Under the pieces are notes generated by a model, which was given only the letters and a program-made list of their open reading frames with translations, was not told where the DNA came from and made no database searches. Positions 26,742 to 37,410 of a stretch of DNA of 64,000 nt are shown in pieces; position 1 is the first letter of the stretch, and every line of letters starts with the position of its first letter. Origin of the DNA: Hydractinia symbiolongicarpus (Eukaryota; Cnidaria; Hydrozoa; Anthoathecata; Hydractiniidae); the NCBI RefSeq assembly GCF_029227915.1, contig NC_079877.1:15022851-15086850 (forward strand), written 5' to 3'. The translations under genes were made by a program, and so were the position numbers.

Positions 26742-27300
26742 TCAAACACAACTGTATAAGCTTCTGCCCGCTTTGCATTGTCGTCCGCCGCTACAGTTCT
26801 TGCTTGAACAACAGCTAGATAAGTAACCACGGCATCCACTACAGTCTTTCCAGCTTTTGTAACATGTTCTAGACGGGTTGCTGAAGGCTTCATAATCATG
26901 TTGTCCAGCTAAAATGGAAATACTTCATTGAAAAGTGTTGTTTTGATTTTCGATAGTTTTAAATTAGGAAGTATTGTGACTAAATACTTACGGGCACGGT
27001 TGTTAGCTGGAACATCCGCGTACAGTTCAGGAGCATTGGCGTAACGTTCAGGAGCATCTTCGGTACGTGCCTGTGCATCCGCGTAACCTGCACGATACCC
27101 CGCTTCGTAAGCATAATCTAAGGTAACCCAAAATTTGGAAATATATTTTACAATGTCTGTTTAAATTTTGGTTGACTTTTTTGGTTGATTATTGTTAGAG
27201 CTTAGTTAAGTAGCTTTTTAGAGAGTACATTTTTTTTTCACTTACCGCCTTTGCAAAGCGTACCGACCATCAACACGGCTAAAACAATGAAGAGCTTCAT
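26742..27300 (-). CDS. Secreted precursor with 14-residue-repeat spacer and eight-cysteine domain, gene B
   Basis: The exons are 27246-27300, 26992-27117 and 26742-26908, with the same sizes (55, 126 and 167 bases) and phase 1 introns as gene A, giving 115 residues. The signal peptide begins MKLFIVLAVL. The spacer repeats the GYADAQAR and NAPELYAD motifs. The cysteine domain has the spacing C-x6-C-x2-C-x6-CC-x4-C-x5-C-x8-C and appears identical to gene A at the protein level from the SNPSRTC motif to the stop, with one silent base change that I could see. The spacer exon differs at about 14 of 126 bases. The acceptor of the 5' UTR intron again abuts the ATG. Function is unknown; the same possibilities apply as for gene A. 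The contrast between exons suggests gene conversion or strong constraint on the mature peptide. Confidence 0.82.
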
Positions 27301-27395
27301 CTAAAACAAAAAGGTATTGCACTCTTTTCATTTGTATTAGTTTAGAAATAAATTACACTCGCTGAACTGTATTTTACATTTTACATAACACATAC

Positions 27396-27445
27396 CTTTT
27401 TAAAGAACAGTTCCACAAACGCAATATCTTTCTTAATAAAGAACT
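27396..27445 (-). other. Predicted non-coding first exon of gene B
   Basis: The donor at 27394-27395 (GTATG) and the acceptor directly before the ATG at 27300 give a 95-base UTR intron, the same length as in gene A. The 5' end is estimated from the TATA box. Confidence 0.5.
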
Positions 27446-27468
27446 GATTAATTTCATTTGACGAACTG

Positions 27469-27476
27469 CTTATATA
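27469..27476 (-). promoter_or_regulatory. TATA box of gene B
   Basis: The minus strand reads TATATAAGCAGTTC, as in gene A, within the same conserved block. The upstream CRE-like TGACGTAA is also kept, near 27602-27609. Confidence 0.65.
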
Positions 27477-30219
27477 CATAAAAGGCGTGTCGTGGTTAAT
27501 GAAGCCAGTTACAGGTGTATAAATGAAATAAAAACAGAAAAAGAGATTATTAATTAACCGGAATGCGAACTAAATGGAGTGTACTATCTCATTTGTATCA
27601 TTGACGTAATCTACTTTTAGAAATATACCCAGACGTTATTGTCTCTGTAATTGCTTGGTTCTTATATTAAATATATATAAAACAATATGTTGTTGAAAAT
27701 CTTGGCAAGTATTTAATAGAATAATAATTATTACCAACATGGGCACATTTCCGACCACCATCCAACTAAACAAGTCAAACCAGAATGAAACAACACCAAC
27801 CCATACGGACAACGAATTTTTTAGACAAAGTTAAGAAGGACGTTTCAGCTATATGCATTTTCTTGATAAGAATTCTTAAGAATATTGTATAAGAATATTC
27901 AAGTTATAACTGCTATGACGGGGTGGTCATGGGCGGTGCAAAAGAGGTTTCTAATTAAATAAAAGTTGCAAAGAACACAAAATACATGACCAAAAGTTCT
28001 TTTGCCACAAGCTACTTTTCAAACAAGATGTGTGAAAAAAAGTTAATTACTGTAAAATATTTGTAGTGTGGGAATTTCGATTCCGTACTCTTTTGTTTCA
28101 AACCCCTACTTTTAGACTCCCAGTAGCGAAATATATCATTTTTATAATTTTTTAAAGGCTTTGCGTTTTCGTCATGAGGAATATGTTTCTTTATTAACTT
28201 AGTTGAAAGTTTTACTTCACGCTTGAGTAAGAATTATTGATGTAGTTACAGCCACAATATCTAAAGCAAGTATATAAAAGTTAACGGCTATTGCTTAAGG
28301 TAGCTATGTACCGTGCCAAAAGTGGATATATGTATGTTTGGATATATAAAATTAGGAGAATTTCACATTTTATTTATCACAGATTTTTTTACAATTAATA
28401 TAAACCTTGAAGGCCATAGACTAATGTACAAATAAGAATAAACCTCGTCTTATTTGTGAAAATTTTATCTGTAATTACTGCACATTAAAAAACTAATAAG
28501 AAAACTTTCAGCCTTGAAAATGCAATCTCATCCAATTAATCCATAAAAACAAAGATCATATGTATATACAAAAAAACATATGCAAGTCAGTAAACGAAAA
28601 AAGAAAGTTTTTATTACAAGGCTAGAAAAACCACTTAAATGGAGCTCAGTGTAGTTTTACGAAGAAACTAGTCGTCATTAACCCGTGGAAAATCCGTCTA
28701 TAAAAAATACTCTATTTTGTGTGACCGTTGCACGACGCTTTTTTGCAGACAGATAAGCAAATACAACTATTTATGAGAGTCCAGAGATTTTATTCTCCAA
28801 AAAGCAAGGAGACGGCCGACGTTGTTTGCATATAAATAAAACAAAACAAGAGACTGCTCTTTACAAGTCACCTTCTTGTTGGATGAAAGGACAGTTATTT
28901 AATCGCGTATAAGTGATTGGTGCAAGTTCGTAAGAGACTTTATTTCACGTTTGCAAAGGATTTTTTAACACGCCATCACGAAACTGATTGCCCTTACTTT
29001 TCTCAACGATATTACAACGATTATATGTGCCCTTGTAGAATAGTTTAGAGGTGTCTCTAAATATATGACAGGGGAAGTTTGCAGTGAAAACTTCAATTAT
29101 CACTTTTTTGTGGCGACTTTTTGAGCAGCTGTCCTATTAAAGTAATATTTCGCTGCGAATCTACGCTACTACAAATATTTACTGTGCATGTTTGTAATAA
29201 TTTCCCCATTACGTCAATACCCTTATATTGAAATTCAGCTCAACAGTTAACGGATTCTGCGCACCCTCCATAACGTCTGATATACTTTTCCAAAATAAAT
29301 CAAACTTAACACACGTTTAAGACGCCCTAAAAGAAGCAAAATTGCAACCACAAATTTGCCCACTGAAAATAGATAAAGCATGAAAGTATCCATGATTCAA
29401 GAAAACAATCAAAAACCTACTGCGTCAAAATTAAGCATTGTATAAGGTGCGCTTAAAGGGTTATAATGGGGCGCTTTTTAAATTTCAAAGGCTCGTCCAA
29501 ATTGAACGAAACTTCGCACACTTATAGTAAGTTACAAAAAGAACAAAATAGCAGCAAAAATTTTTTGCTTATGTCAGCAATTTTTTGTATGACATCACCG
29601 AAATCTTTAAATTTCTTCTAATTAACACTTGCTGTTAAAAATTCGATTACTTTAGTCTTAAAGCGAATTTATAAATTTTGTCTTAAGTTTCTTCAAGCTA
29701 AGTAAAACTTATCCCGTATAACTCCCATGAAATGTTGCAAAATTGCCCGAAATTCCGTTTTTTCCGATTTTCGGGTAAAATGTTAAAAAAACGGGAATTT
29801 TTTGGACTAATTATGTATGGAAAACATGCATTAGGATTCTACTAGTTGAAACAAAGTTGTGTTGTAAGTTTCAAGTTTTAAGGATAAGCCTAACTAAAGT
29901 GATTATGTTTTTTCGATTATAAGGATTTTATAGAGAATTATAGGTGTAGTTTCAAGTAATAGTCAATACCAGAACCTCTAAGAGGTGTGGGACCGAATAG
30001 GGATAAATATCTAAAATCACGGTTTCTATCAAAGCTAAATTCACTCGTAAAATGGAAGCTACATACAGAGAGATGTGTTATCTTTATCATTAAGTGCTTG
30101 GTTCTAATAAACAGATGAGAAAAATAAATGTATCTCTCTAAATTTATATACAAGAGTTGTTTCTTGCCGTGCGTGAATTGAATTAGAGACACAAAAAATG
30201 TGTTATTGTGATACATTTA

Positions 30220-30830
30220 CTAAGAACAACTGTAAGAATATTGGCCCCTGCGGCATGATCGTCCACCACTACAATTCTTGCTTGAACAACAGCTAGATAA
30301 GTAGCCGCGACATCCATTACAATTTTTCCAACTGCCTCCACAACTTCTGATGGCGTTGTAAGCTTCCCGATCACTCTGAGCTAAATAATAATAATAATAA
30401 TGTTTAGATAACGCAAAAGTTCCAAACTTGTCTTACATTGCATTCTGAATAAGCGCTAAAACAAAATCTAAGTACTAACGGAATTGGAACTCTGCAGAAG
30501 CATCATTTGTACGGGCTTGCGCATCGCCACAACCTGCACAAGCATCATTCCTACGGGTTGGAGCATCGCCGTAACCTGCAAAAGCATCATTCCTACGGGC
30601 TTGAGCATCGGCGTAACCTGCATTATAACCCGCCTCATAGGCAGGATCTAAAAATGGAAAAGCTGGATAAAAGGACAATTAGAGAAATAAAATTGCTAGG
30701 TCAATATATGTTGTATCTAAAGTGCTTTTCGCTATCGTTAGCACAAATGATTTGTTATGCACTAACCGTTTTTTTGTACAAATGCAGCAACACTTGCTAT
30801 GATCATTGCAGTGATAATTAACACCTTCAT
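30220..30830 (-). CDS. Secreted precursor with expanded 14-residue-repeat spacer and eight-cysteine domain, gene C
   Basis: The exons are 30767-30830, 30480-30647 and 30220-30380, with phase 1 introns, giving 130 residues. The donors are GTTAGT, weaker than in A and B. Exon 1 is a diverged signal peptide (MKVLIITAMI start). Exon 2 is 168 bases, exactly 42 more than in A and B, and contains three clear 14-residue units on the pattern AGYxDAxxRRNDAx. One unit carries two extra cysteines (NDAC, AGCGD). Exon 3 keeps the cysteine spacing of A and B exactly, with conserved NGCRGYLSSCCSSKNCSGGR and a different tail. The stop is TAG, and no AATAAA follows directly. This is the most diverged paralogue and lies outside the segmental duplication. 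Function is unknown. The RR pairs between units could be processing sites, which is speculative. Confidence 0.82.
30480..30647 (-). repeat. 42-bp tandem repeat inside gene C exon 2
   Basis: The exon is four times 42 bases long. Three adjacent units each encode a 14-residue AGY/AGC-(A/G)DA-(Q/P)-(A/T)-R-(R/T)-NDA pattern. Because 42 is a multiple of three, gain or loss of a unit keeps the frame. In genes A and B the corresponding exon is 126 bases, three times 42, with more diverged units. Confidence 0.8.
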
Positions 30831-30913
30831 CTGAAAAGAAGAAGAAAGCGTGTTTTATGTTATTCATTGTGTCGAACTGGTACATTCCAATTGTACAATC
30901 TACAAAATAATAC

Positions 30914-30973
30914 CTTTTTTATACAACTTTACGCGTTTGATGAGAACACAAAAACTTTCTATTTAAGAAATGT
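30914..30973 (-). other. Predicted non-coding first exon of gene C
   Basis: A GTATTA donor after 30914 and a TTTTCAG acceptor directly before the ATG at 30830 give an 83-base UTR intron (30831-30913). The 5' end is estimated from the TATA box. Confidence 0.45.
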
Positions 30974-30996
30974 TTTTTTTCCAGTAAGCGAACTTT

Positions 30997-31004
30997 CTTA
31001 TATA
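30997..31004 (-). promoter_or_regulatory. TATA box of gene C
   Basis: The minus strand reads GTGTATATAAG, preceded by ACACCCTTTAC. This matches the core promoter of A and B although the rest of the flank is diverged. That points to shared regulation. Confidence 0.65.
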
Positions 31005-31560
31005 CACGTAAAGGGTGTGTTTTGTTTAATGAAGCTTGAAAAAGATGTAGAAATGAAGACGGCGAGATTAATTAACCGCAGATTTTTTTCTCGCCAATCA
31101 ATCGTAAGACGTAAAAAGACAAAATTCACTTTGTATCTCTTATAAAATCTAATCGTCTTAAGGATAAAAATTCTAGCTAATTAATGCAAACAAGATTAAT
31201 TAATTACTTTCTGATACGAATATACTTTTTAAAGATAATCGAGGCTTAAAAGATGCAAAAAGTCAAGTATATCTTAAGAACATGTGTAGAATTTTACTAC
31301 AGAGTATTTGGTTGGCCCGTGGATAAGTCTACGGTTTCGCTCGTGTTTTATTTGCCACTTATCGTGTATCTTGCTACGGAGGTTACCATTTTGCGTGACA
31401 GATGAAAACTTGATTATAATTTTCTGTATTGTTAGAAAAAAAGTTATTATTACTTACTTGGCATTTCTGTGCAATTCCTCTTGGGAATGCTAAGATCAAA
31501 AATAGGTTTTCACGCTGTGTTCATGGCAAGAATATATTAAAAACACACGAGGAGGATATT

Positions 31561-32185
31561 TCTCAGGACTTCAGCAAGCGAGTTTATTCTAGACTGCCTT
31601 TTGACAGCTACAACTGTCATTCACTAATATCCACATTATTCAATGACAATGACTTAACAGATAAGTGGTAATATTTTTAAAAGATGGCATTTGTCTGAAA
31701 GTTAAGAATGCTCAGACCGATATGATAAAACATTCTTATAAAAAGTCAGCGCTTACACCCTACAGAATAAATCTTTTCAGCATGTAAATTCTTTATAATT
31801 GCACAATTTTGATAGTTCATATATATTTTTCAGGGGTTGTATTACACAAAAGGAAATTTTTAATAGAATTGATGTAAAAAGTGAATTATATATGAACGTT
31901 TCGCTGTTTTTGAACTCCCTGGGTAATCAAAAAATAATAAACAGTCAAAAGGAAAGTTTAAATCTGTTCACTGTTCTTCCGATTTTAAACTTTTGGGAGT
32001 TTTTAGATGTACTGTTTTCATAAGCATAATTTCATTCCGTTTTTCTTAAAAATACCCCTATTAAATAAAATAGATATTATCATTTCATAAACAAGCCAGT
32101 TTACTCTAGGCTACGTTTCGGTAGCTACATATCTCATTCCTGGCTTCCAAATATCATAGATCGGTTAAAGAAACATGATTTTTAG
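31561..32185 (+). pseudogene. Two related coding-like fragments (VYSRL motif)
   Basis: An open segment ending at 31671 contains KRVYSRLPFDSYNCHS. A second, 32090-32185, contains NKPVYSRLRFGSYISHS and ends in TAG. Similarity at both DNA and protein level suggests two decayed copies of one exon or repeat ORF. I do not recognise the source; a transposon ORF or gene remnant are both possible. Confidence 0.35.
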
Positions 32186-32317
32186 CTGCGATAAGTAGGG
32201 ATAACAAAATAAATGTACAACTAGAATTAAAAAAAGATCTCAAAGCATGTTTAAATTGGAGGTAAGGCATTGGAAACAAGATTAATGATAACCGAAAGCT
32301 ATGCCTATGGAATTAAA

Positions 32318-32462
32318 TTTTCACAAAGCGAATGGAGCGGCGACTTCAACGGCGAATTGTATCTGAGCATGCGCAGTTCGATGCAAAATCAAAACAAACA
32401 AAACTGCGCATTCTCATATACAATTCGCCGTCGAATTCGCTGTCCAATTTGCTTCGTGAAAA
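32318..32462. repeat. Long imperfect palindrome (61-base arms, 23-base loop)
   Basis: The left arm, 32318-32378, pairs with the right arm, 32402-32462. Both contain CGGCGAATTGTAT on the outgoing strand and GCGCAGTT at the loop side. Identity is roughly 80 percent with one gap. It may be a foldback transposon (MITE) or a hairpin in a transcript. No flanking target-site duplication was evident. Confidence 0.7.
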
Positions 32463-33721
32463 TCCACCTTTAAACACAAACAAAATAGGATAACTTTACG
32501 CCGAAGAAATGACCAAAATAAAAACAGCCCAAGTCTCCAAAGGTTAGGTCTTTTTTGCCACTTCATTACGAGTCTTGTTGCATAAGTTTTTGTAAGCAGA
32601 CATCGCTTCTGATCGAATTAATTTTGTCCTTCAGATATTCAAGGCAAATTAGGCCTTAAGTATAAATTGAATTATGGAAAGTCGAAAAAAACTGAATAAG
32701 AAACTGCTAGTTCGCCATAGCAAAACTCTTTGTGTTCTCCAGAATACCATGGAGTGATAGAATAAAAATCCATTCCCGAAAGATTGCCTTCAGGGCAATC
32801 AAGATATTCTGTAATGGTGCATATGTAACAACAATGAAAATACATTGACAAATAAATTTAGCACATCATTCCATGTTAAGAAATGAACGCTCAAGATATG
32901 TAAGGGCAGTTAAAGTCTGAATAATGAAATTGTAAGTAAGCTTAAAGGAAAAATGGATTTTCGTGGAGAGACTTGCAGCGTAATTTCTTCTTAGAAGCGT
33001 TTAAATACTGTATCAAAATCACAAAATCTCTTTTTATATTGATCTTCTTCTTTAATAGGGCATGTTCTTAATACGATAAACACGGTATTGCTACAGTCTA
33101 TTTTTTTTTATTTCTCTTATTGAAGGTACTTCAATATATGCCAGGATCGTGCTTTTTTCACATGAGGTGAAAAAAATGTAATTGTGTCATATTGGAGTAG
33201 TAGAAAATAAACCTTAACTGATTTACTATTCAAAAATTTATCTCACGCTGAAGAAATAAGAATAACGAAACGTAAAGTAAATGTTTTCTTTCCCTCAGAT
33301 AACAAGACAGAAGCATTGCATCCAAAGTTGTCACGCATTTTCTCTCCTTAAAATGCATAAGCAGATAAATTAAAAAAATCTTATAAAGATAATAGACAGT
33401 TGATGTGTTAACGCCAAGTCGCAAACATCTAAAGATGTTATCGATCAAATCAGGTTAACGTCGCAATGAGGTTGATTAAAAACACTTCCAAGTAGTTTAA
33501 ACCATCGAGTCATTTTTTTGCTCGATAAATTATAATTTGTAAACTTTTTTGGACAAGAGGAAAAATGGATTTAACAACCATATTTCACATTTTATTTTCA
33601 CTTTTTATTTTATAACTATTTAGCAGCCACCTAATTAGACAAGCCCCTAAAATGTAAATGCTACTCTCATGCTAAATATTAAGCAGAGAGGGTCGATTCA
33701 CGGGTTTTATAGTCCTTACCA

Positions 33722-33791
33722 TGACTCAGTCGAGGGTTGAACCAACAACCTTCAGCACTGGAGGCGAGTCCATTACCAGAGGGCTACCAGT
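33722..33791 (-). repeat. tRNA-derived SINE-like sequence
   Basis: On the minus strand there is a box A-like start (GGTAGCCCTCTGGTAATGG), a CTCCAGTGCTGAAGG anticodon-arm region, then GGTTGTTGGTTCAACCC resembling box B. The order and spacing match a tRNA gene, but the stems are imperfect and the D-arm is odd, so a SINE or pseudogene is more likely than a working tRNA. Confidence 0.5.
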
Positions 33792-36700
33792 CGGAATAAC
33801 ATTTAAAACATCGTAAAAAGCAAAAGTAATCCAAACAAACGCCAATGTAGTCATGTGACCACCAACAGCGTTTTGTTCTTTATCAAATCTGCAAATTTCA
33901 GTGTGATCACAGAAATTTGGAAATAGTACTAGCTGTCCAAGGGATCTAATCAAATAAAATTAACAAACTTGTGATTATTGACTCTCCTAACTTATCTTTG
34001 GACCAATTAATTTCACATGCGGCGGTTTACTGGCAGCTTGATCCTCAAGTAGATACAGCATACCCTTTTGCACATTTGCGCTCCATTATCTTTTGTTTTT
34101 AAATTTTGAAGAAAAGCTTGAGGTGTGCACAACAAACTTTCATTTTTTGGTCTCAACCTTACACTTAAGATATGCTTACTTAAAAAAAATTCTATTTCAT
34201 AATAATGCAACAAACGATGTTTGAAAGTTGAAAGCGTTGTATTTATTTTCACAAACTATTCATAAAATAATTTGTTGCACGACTTGTTATTCGTGTAAAT
34301 ATTAAATACCTGTAAAATTGAGCCTCGGCATTTTGGTTAGTATATGGTATGCTTTTACGTAAAGCGTATGCGCCTTAAATACACTTATATACACAGCCTA
34401 TATGCTTAAAAACGCTGTGCTGAAGAAGAAACATGTATTTGAGTTTTTTTAAGCATGTATGTAATTTCAGTTCGATAACAAGCTACCATATTTGCTTACT
34501 ACTTCTTAATTAATTTCAATTAATTGATGTTATTGCAAAATATTTAATCACTATCTCTGTCTGGTTGTTGTCTAAAAACAGTTCGTGCTAACCACGCACA
34601 AAATCCTTAAGCTACAAAAAAGAAGGCGATTTATTCTTATCAGCTTTGTTGTGACCGCTTGCACCTGATAAGCCCAATCACCAACCCTGGATGGTTAACT
34701 ACCAAACTAAATTTATGCTGTTCTGTTTAGATTTTTATTTAGTTTGGTGCCTAGAAAACTTTACTATTGTTTATTTTTCTGTTATCCTTTCCAATCTGAT
34801 CTGCAACTAAACTCCAAAAACACGTTTACTTTAGTAACTAACGCTTAAGATTATAATACACTACAAAATTATGATTTTTGGCCGTTATGAGTTATCATAT
34901 ATTACTTCTAAAAAAGCGCGCATGTTAAACATTGTATGATTAATCAGAACGTTTTTAGTCAATAAGAATTTTAAAAAACCAAATACAGCAAATGAACAAG
35001 GCGAAAAGTGGACATGTTTTTATAAATTATACCTTTTGCAAGCAGCGTGTGTAGCCCTGTATTTATTTCAGGAATTATACCGTCTCTTAAATGCGTATGT
35101 TTTTACAATTCTTTCCCGAACAAACTTTAAAATTTCATCAAAATTTTTTATTCCCATTCTGAAAGAGTTTTTGTACATCCCTTTTTCATCTAAGCGTAAC
35201 TCATTTAAAAGCTGTACATAAAATCCATGGCTTTTAACCCATTCCTTTCGTTTATATTCGTTGCTTTTGTCAGTTCATACAATATTTAGTTTTTTTTCTA
35301 CAAAGTTGCAATAATCATCGCTGCAAGCACTGTCTCCTTGTCCGAATTCAATTCTTTTTTACTTTTCTCGCCAATAGTTTGACATGATTAATCATGTAGT
35401 ATATATTATAGCCTTAAAGGGGAACTAAAAAAAAACTTATCTATATTTTTTATGTAATGAAAACATTCTTACATATCACAAAAACAAAATGGCATAAAAA
35501 TTTTTAATGTCCAAATTTTGGTTCTAAAAAGCGATTATTGCATCAACAGTCGCCATCATTTAACAAACAAAAGCCAACTCGGTTCCTACGCATTTTGTTG
35601 ATTTGTGACGTCACACGGTGTTCATAACTCGGCAAGATTTGTAAGATGAAGTTTCGCTCACATTGAGCGAAGAGTTACAGCTTCTCACTCTTTGGAAAGA
35701 GAATATAGCAAAAAGGAGTTATAAAGGTACCAAATCAAAACAGTATATCCGAATTTTCCACGTTGTAGCAAAAATAATTTCAAAGAATTTAACAGCATGG
35801 GAAAAAAGGTAAAAAATAATACTATTGCTAAAATACAAAAATCTTTGAGACTTCATTGTGCTTTCACAAAATCACTTCTCGCGTTCTTTTGGGAATCAGC
35901 ACATTCCATTGCATATAATCATTTGACCTTTTCTTTTTGAGAAACATTTAAATCAAACGAAAAAGCCCTGTCCTAAAAGAAAAGTTTTTATACAAAAAAT
36001 AAAGAAACAATTTCGAAGACTTTTCAGGTAATTGACTACGAAACATATTTATTCCAAAACATAAATAATATTACTTTCAGATAATGGCAAGAGAAGTGCA
36101 GCAGTTTATTCACTCATCATTCCCTCGCTTCGTTCATTCATAATGCGTTACTTGCCCGTGGAATTGCGACACACAAGGCTCTCAAATATAAAAAATACAG
36201 GGTTCTTATTTACGCTAAAATAAACAATTTAAGCCAAAATACAATTTTTGCGTGATAGGGTAACAACAGGCAAATTTCCGCAAAATAAATTTCTGTTTCA
36301 CTAAACGGGGTAACGGGCGTTATTACGCGGTTTTTTGTGAGCGAAAAGGTGAAGTGTTGTTGTAAGTTAGTTGGTGACAAGCAGGCTCTTGGTTGTTTCT
36401 ATTTTTTTTAAAAAAAAAGGACAATAATGACTCAGTTGAAGTTGCAGGAAAAAAATATTATTCGAAACATATGTTACACTCGACACGCTGCATCGCTGTG
36501 AGCGCTTCACTGAATTTGCGTCATAGATTATGTCTGTACTATAGCGATCAGTCTGGATGAATCACATGGTTTACTTGCACTTAAAGGAGAGGCGAACAAA
36601 AAGCTATTTTTTGGCAGCCAGAAAATCTACTAAGGTAACTACTATAATAAGAAATGAATAACTAATATCTGTATATCTTCCTAACAACGTTTTTACAAAA

Positions 36701-37137
36701 TCTTCATGGCTGTACAGAATGAAAATTAGTAGGTTTTGGATGCACTTACCAGTAAACATCAAAAATAAGATCTTTCACTTAAGATAACCCAGTCTAGTAC
36801 ACTACACTCATCAGTTTCCCTTTTTGATATTTCTGATAGAGGAGATAAAAGAGAGAGTTAAGAATAACCTACCTTGACAGTTAACAGTCAAACTGAGAAC
36901 TGATTTCAAAATCAAAAATATTAGCTACTTAAATTTCACAGTATTGTTTTTACATATTCACATAATCATTTTGGAAGTCACTTTCAAACATAGCGAATTA
37001 AAAACAAACCTTAATTAGCCTAAAGTAGCTAGCTAGCTAAGCTATATAACTGAGACATAAAAGACCAAGAATTCTAGCTTGAGTCAAATAAATTCGCAAG
37101 AAATCGCTTAAATATTTAGAAAGAACAATGCACCACG

Positions 37138-37410
37138 ACGGCTATTCAACGTTGATTCGACATTGAATTCTGGTCGCGACGTCGCAACCCAAATCCAACG
37201 TCTTCTCAACGTTGGGTTCGCAACGTCGATTCGACCTTCGTAAATCCAACGTCTTTTCAGCGTTGTTTCGCAACGTCGACCTTCGTAAATCCAACGTCTT
37301 TTCAGCGTTGGTTCGCAACGTCGATTCAACCGACGAATATCCAACGCCTTTTTAACGTTGGTTTGAAACGTTGATGTGACCGTCGTAAATCTAACGTCCT
37401 TTCAACGATG
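37138..37410. repeat. Minisatellite of about 50-bp units (AACGTCTTTTCAACGTTGG)
   Basis: Five units begin with AAATCCAACG or a close variant near 37191, 37242, 37287, 37337 and 37387, a spacing of 45-51 bases. Each includes CAACGTCTTTTCAACGTT and CAACGTCGATT. The same words recur at 39250-39600. Such arrays often lie inside DNA transposons. The minus-strand open frame through it (37108-37344) is a product of the repeat and not a gene. Confidence 0.8.

Larger units (their letters stand above)
25800..29010. repeat. Segmental duplication, right copy (contains peptide gene B)
   Basis: This is the partner of 18880-22710, in the same orientation and order. It starts next to the GACGTCA-rich repeat block. 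The right copy is about 600 bases shorter, because of indels mainly in the upstream flank. The downstream edge corresponds to the TTTGCAARRG stretch at 22637 and 28952. Confidence 0.85.
31005..37100. other. Intergenic stretch with degraded fragments and repeats
   Basis: No intact gene is supported. Features noted are a pair of related open segments (31561-31671 and 32090-32185), a long hairpin (32318-32462) and a tRNA-derived fragment (33722-33791). The remaining AT-rich DNA from 34 to 37 kb shows nothing I can name. Confidence 0.45.

Noticed and set aside
30183-30374. 63-codon minus-strand open frame across the third exon of gene C
   Set aside because: It is an alternative frame of the cysteine exon and shows none of its conserved residues; the exon frame is fixed by splice phase and similarity to A and B.
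30507-30821. 104-codon plus-strand frame with repeated YGLEHRRN-like units
   Set aside because: It is the antisense shadow of the 42-base repeats in gene C exon 2; periodic DNA gives periodic frames on both strands.
37108-37344. Arginine-rich minus-strand frame with repeated RRWIYEGR
   Set aside because: It is produced by the 50-bp minisatellite, whose unit is not a stable multiple of three across the array.
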